The position numbers and the translations under genes were made by a program. The notes under the pieces are model-generated. The model saw only the letters and a program-made list of their open reading frames with translations. It had not been told where the DNA came from and searched no databases. 64,000 nt of DNA. Source: Amorphochlora amoebiformis (Eukaryota; Cercozoa; Chlorarachniophyceae). Shown here in pieces: positions 44,392 to 64,000 of the stretch (positions are counted from its first letter, which is position 1; the number at the start of each line of letters is the position of its first letter). The stretch is from contig BAAHQB010000041.1 of the NCBI GenBank assembly GCA_054601695.1, forward strand, positions 496,001-560,000, read 5' to 3'.

Positions 44392-44771
44392 TTTCCCGTG
44401 ACTTGAAGTGTGTGGGGAAAGCCTTTTTAATTTCTCCAGGCAAAGAAAGTGGCTGCCCAATCAGACGGCTCGATCGCCTTCGGTGAAGCTTCCGTACACG
44501 TGTCCCCGGAATGTGACACGACCCTTTGGTCACGGTAGGTTATCAAGTCACGTAGGATGACATACACGTGAATCCAGTTTGCGGAAGGTGATCACTTCCG
44601 CATTTCTCCCACGTCACTTTGCAGCCATAAGGCGTATGTCGGTGGTTCAGGTTGCTTCTTGATGTTTTATGAACTGATTGTCGTATGTTCGTGTTTTTTT
44701 GCCGTATTGGGGGTCATTCGTGGGTGTGTGGGGGCCTTGGTTCTTCGGATACAGGGGTGCGTTTCGAAAGT
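44392..44771. promoter_or_regulatory. Divergent start region with ACGT-core words
   Basis: 380 bp between the METTL21-like start and the SnoaL-like start. It is free of (TA)n and CTAG clusters. Several ACGT-centred words occur (two ACACGTG, plus CACGTAGG and CACGTCAC), resembling G-box-type sites; the regulatory role is inferred. In-frame sequence upstream of the minus start could extend that protein to 44460. Confidence 0.5.
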
Positions 44772-45505
44772 ATGGGAAGTTCGTGCAGTCCTCAGGCATA
44801 TCCACTGAATACTATGGTAATGTTCCCTAGGATCAGAGAAGAAAAGTCCATTGCCGATGTATCGTCCAAAGTGTGTGCGAAGCCGAGCTTAGTCATATTA
44901 TATTATCTTCCTTATTAGGAGCTCGTAGAAGCAGTTGAGGATGAAATCACAAGTCTCCACGTTTTCTTCACAGATTGGTGTGCATACTTACACATGGGGA
45001 TTCAACATTAAAAGCTAATATTGTACATTCGGTTGTCATACTCGATAGGTTCTCTGGCAAGGGGCAATTTAAAGACTTGGACAACAATGGTATCCACACG
45101 CAATTTCTTTCTCACACGTATATGGAAATGCAGTATAGGATATGGTAAGGGTTGAGTTGGGCGAGATTAGTGTCGGAATAAAACAAAATATCACGTGTAT
45201 ACTTCATAGTATATCACACACATATACTGTGCATCGTACACATGCTTTCATATAGAGCAATTGTAACGCCACATATTTATGTAAAATCTGTTTGTGATGT
45301 TTATAACTATGTTCATGACAATAACAACAAATACTAATATAAAGGTAGAAATATATATTCATGTATACGTGTACTACACATAGATACTACGTATAATATT
45401 ACATATACTATATGTTTGTACATTAAATATTATATTTGCACACATTTATTCATTTTTTCCAAAAAATAAATTCATAAGTAGAATCGCATACATATAATCT
45501 GTTTT

Positions 45506-45538
<33 letters not shown>

Positions 45539-45827
45539 CAGGCATATATGTGTATGTATATACTTATATAATAAGTATTATACTTGCAACAAAAAAATAT
45601 AAAGATTTATGTGCATTTATAAATATATTTGTACGTGCAACAAACATACATATGTATTAAAGTACACATACAAATTCACCCTTGCCTCTTCCATTTTAAA
45701 ATCAGAACGCAACGAACTGTTCGACAGCTATATGGAACGCTTCCACGATAACATGACGTATGTCATGCCCGGCGGCACGATTCATGGCAAAGGGTATTTC
45801 CACTATCTTGTTTCCTCAATACTGTGC

Positions 45828-45891
<64 letters not shown>

Positions 45892-45994
45892 GTGTGTGTG
45901 GTGTGTAAATGTACCTATGTATGAATGTACTACACTAAAGATACATACCAAAGGGATGTGTTAATACATACGTGTATATACATTTATATTTATA

Positions 45995-46037
<43 letters not shown>

Positions 46038-46273
46038 CGTAATATATTTCAGGTACTAAAATATACACTTAAAATACTTACATAACCTAATACACTTTGC
46101 ATGTGTAGTTCTCTTGTAGGCATGCGCGACACCTTTGGATCCAGCCCCGATTTCTGCATCAAAGTCGAGAATCTCAAGGTATCTATAGATTTCATATTCT
46201 ATAACTGTTTTAACCCTGGTTTATTTCTATAATCGGAGTTGATGTACACAAACAAGCACACACATATATATAT

Positions 46274-46311
<38 letters not shown>

Positions 46312-46356
46312 AAAATATGCACAAAAATATGTGTACATTTTAATGCGTATATGTAA

Positions 46357-46390
<34 letters not shown>

Positions 46391-46448
46391 TATATGTTCA
46401 TATGTAAAAATGTATGTGTACATTTGTGTATATGCGCACACAAATACC

Positions 46449-46489
<41 letters not shown>

Positions 46490-46945
46490 GTATATAATAT
46501 ATTATGTATGTACACATATATAAATATTACATCATATACATATGCATGATAGGGTTTGGGTATTAGTGTAAGGGGGGGATTCTAGAAATCTTACCTCAAG
46601 GCGCTTAGGTGGCTCCTGTACCTGGATCGGGCGGGCGTGTTCTGTCTGGAACATATTGTGAGTACCAGAGAGGCGCGAAGAATTCACAGCGGGAGAACGG
46701 TGGGTTGTTTTGTGCTCAATGTATCTCTCTGTGTATGTGTGCTATAATGTCATAATACTTTCATGTATGTGGATATAAATATATATACACACACACACAT
46801 ATATATATATATGTAGTGTACATATATGATACGTAGTTTCCAGTTACAAAACATCGCAATATACATATATGTACGTAATGTTTTCACAACATAATATGTT
46901 TTTATGTATATGTATATATATATATATATATATTTACATATATAT

Positions 46946-46976
<31 letters not shown>

Positions 46977-47236
46977 ATACATAAATATTTACAGTATCCT
47001 AACCGCGAGATGAGAAAGGTAGACACACTATATATGTACGATTATATATATATATATATATGTAATATTGATATATATATATTTATATATAAATATATAT
47101 TATGTGTGTGTATATATATATATATATAAAATGCCCATGTAGTCTTTCCAAAGTTCTCATATAAACTATCACATGAAATAATTCAAAATGAATCTAGTAA
47201 CAGATGAAAATATTTAACATATAGGTATCTATATAT

Positions 47237-47273
<37 letters not shown>

Positions 47274-47582
47274 TGTATATGTATATATGGATATATATGT
47301 ATATACATAATTTATCTGTACGTACATATATATATATATATATATATTACATAAATATAATAAATACATTCTGGTGTACAGGACGACGAACCACCTTCGA
47401 AATGCTTGCGGGTAGGGAGGCCGGAAACCGCAAAATTATATGGTTGGAACGAATATTCATTTCATTATCATTATTGAAGAATATGTTTAGATTATGTCCA
47501 CTCATTTTGACGTAGATATCGAACCATTGGTTGCAATGTCAGGTATCGCTTGCACGAATGCTGGCTCCCGGAGGAGGAGGTA

Positions 47583-47659
<77 letters not shown>

Positions 47660-47797
47660 ATATATATATATATATGTAAAAATTTACATAGCATACTGTG
47701 TATACATGTATATGCAGGTATGTATCTCAGGTACCTAAATATATACGCATTTACATGTATATATATATATATATATATGTATATACGTCACATACAG

Positions 47798-47832
<35 letters not shown>

Positions 47833-47981
47833 CAATATATATATATATACATGTATTTATGTATATATATATATATATACATATCGACATGCATATCCAC
47901 ATATCTACAGATCTATATGTGTACATACTATATATAAAGACACATAAGTACAACTACGTGATGTATATGTATATATATATA

Positions 47982-48013
<32 letters not shown>

Positions 48014-48019
48014 TATAAC

Positions 48020-48075
<56 letters not shown>

Positions 48076-48320
48076 TATCATATATATGTGTATATGTGTA
48101 TATAAAATACACATATAAATTATACATATGTATATATGCATATAATATATAGATATATATATATATATATTCATTTACATTACATGTAAAATATATATGT
48201 GCATATATTAAAGTGTGAATATTTATTCTTATATGATGATACTCGCATATGAAATATGTCGGCATATACACTCACACAGATGTATTCAAGTTATATAAAC
48301 ATATATATATATATACATAA

Positions 48321-48365
<45 letters not shown>

Positions 48366-48617
48366 ATATGCGTACACAATATGTATTAACACCGTCATGT
48401 ACTAGATGTAAATAGTATTTTTGCTTATGTATTATTTTATGTTACTCAAATGCATATATCTATATATGTAATACGTATAAAATGTGTACAATATGATGTA
48501 ATATTTATTTTCTAATACATACATACATATGTATATATATATATATCCTGTCTAGTGTGTGGCGCATGGACAAGGTTTGGCTACATAACTTCATATATTT
48601 ATGATATGTACATAATT

Positions 48618-48648
<31 letters not shown>

Positions 48649-48663
48649 GTAAATATATCTATA

Positions 48664-48706
<43 letters not shown>

Positions 48707-48832
48707 ACATATATATATATAATATACACACACATATATATATATACATATACATCATACATGTAAATATTGATGACGATGTGTCCCAGGTGAAGAAGTA
48801 TGATTTCTCGAAAATTGAGTCCAAATCTTAAT
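44772..48832 (+). CDS. SnoaL/NTF2-like small protein
   Basis: Predicted 177 aa. Exons: 44772-44816, 44919-44977, 45049-45089, 45706-45793, 46109-46178, 46609-46699, 47382-47442, 47543-47579, 48791-48832, all in phase. The layout resembles SnoaL-like cone-fold proteins: an N-terminal helix ([20 protein letters not shown]), then [20 protein letters not shown], a mid region [37 protein letters not shown] and the late strand [16 protein letters not shown]. Such domains bind small hydrophobic ligands or act as isomerases or cyclases; no substrate can be named. The start [15 protein letters not shown] has the GSSC of a possible N-myristoylation/palmitoylation signal, which is inference. It diverges from the METTL21-like gene and converges on glutamate dehydrogenase. 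Confidence 0.75.
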
Positions 48833-49544
48833 TCTGAATCCGATGGCGCCGTCTTCTGGATCTTATAGGTCCGGACATTCACAGTGGAGAGACAGATTAG
48901 TACATGGTTATGGTGATAGTATCAAGTTGGTGACTGTATTCGCCTATTAATTCATTAATCGTTGTGAATATTCGGATCTTCTAGATCCGAACATTCACAG
49001 TAGAGAGATAGACTAGTACGTGTATAGTGCTTTTGCATTAGTATCAAGTTGATCCTGATGACCGTATTCTGCCTATTAATTTGACGTATTCTAGTATTAT
49101 CATAACTAGCATAAATTCTACAAATTTAAAAACTGAGCTGCGAACTAGATCTAGTAGATATCTAGGATATGGAGTAGCGCTCTAGTACTACTCTTAGTAC
49201 TTACTAGACTTACTACATCTACCAGTAGATCATGATACGTAGTGTAATGTTGGTGCGCTCTAGATGCTACTGCAGAACTAGTAGTAGTCTAGGTAGTAGG
49301 AGATTAATCTAGTTAATGGCTAGTACATGGATACGGTGTGCACTATCGTATAATTCTAGAATTTTCAAAGATTAACGTAAATTTTTTCCGTCATCTAGTC
49401 ATGCACCATATCTAGCTATTTCTAGTATCTAGCCTATTTGCTCGAATATCATAATTGGTGTATAACCTAAATAACAACGGGACTATTCGATGGTAAGTTT
49501 TCAATAATACGCAAACATCTAGACTTCATCTAGACTTGAGAAAA
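48833..49544. other. Convergent intergenic CTAG-rich island with a 110-bp tandem duplication
   Basis: About 21 CTAG words in 710 bp by hand count. The left part holds two copies of a unit of about 110 bp (48860-48962 and 48974-49085) sharing GGACATTCACAGTGGAGAGA / GAACATTCACAGTAGAGAGA, TAGTATCAAGTTG and CCTATTAATT. The right part is dense in CTAG, with no (TA)n. Confidence 0.85.

Positions 49545-64000
<14,456 letters not shown>

Noticed and set aside
44110-44460. Single-exon 116-codon protein on the minus strand
   Set aside because: The frame crosses two introns of the METTL21-like gene. Splicing the GTGAGT donor at 44352 gives the better model.

Overview
This window is nuclear DNA from a eukaryotic, intron-dense phototroph. 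It carries eight protein genes split into roughly 130 short exons (19-165 bp), almost all in GT-AG introns filled with (TA)n runs. Only about 9 kb, near 14%, is coding. A spliced phycoerythrobilin:ferredoxin oxidoreductase-type bilin reductase starts with a signal-peptide-like N-terminus. That suggests an alga with a phycobilin pathway and an ER-routed (secondary) plastid. A cryptophyte-like alga is the simplest reading, but other algae with complex plastids are not excluded. I built the gene models by reading exons between splice sites, checking reading phase at every junction and matching protein families from memory. No alignment was run.

The genes alternate strictly in direction. In order they are: pebB-like (+, 205-7362); HAD hydrolase-like/cold-shock-domain fusion (-, 7814-15077); alpha-carbonic-anhydrase-related protein with a long C-terminal extension (+, 15308-26269); tRNA (guanine26-N2)-dimethyltransferase TRM1 (-, 27442-37544); unknown secreted or plastid-targeted protein (+, 37772-40897); METTL21-like lysine methyltransferase (-, 41313-44391); SnoaL/NTF2-like small protein (+, 44772-48832); and the 3' part of an NAD-dependent glutamate dehydrogenase (-, 49545-64000, running off the right edge). 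Divergent pairs share start regions of about 230-380 bp. All four convergent pairs are separated by 0.4-1.2 kb islands strikingly rich in CTAG.

The introns hold three unusual kinds of sequence beyond (TA)n. First are telomere-like CCCTAA/TTAGGG blocks, 12 of 15 of which are oriented with CCCTAA on the transcribed gene's sense strand; several sit directly against a 3' splice site. Second is a short dispersed repeat linked to these blocks (three copies). Third are repeated degraded copies of exon edges with their splice sites ('splice-site echoes'), single or in tandem arrays, lying in the intron next to the exon they resemble. The echoes and the CTAG islands are the most novel-looking signals here. 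The genes are housekeeping, metabolic or plastid functions and do not form one pathway.
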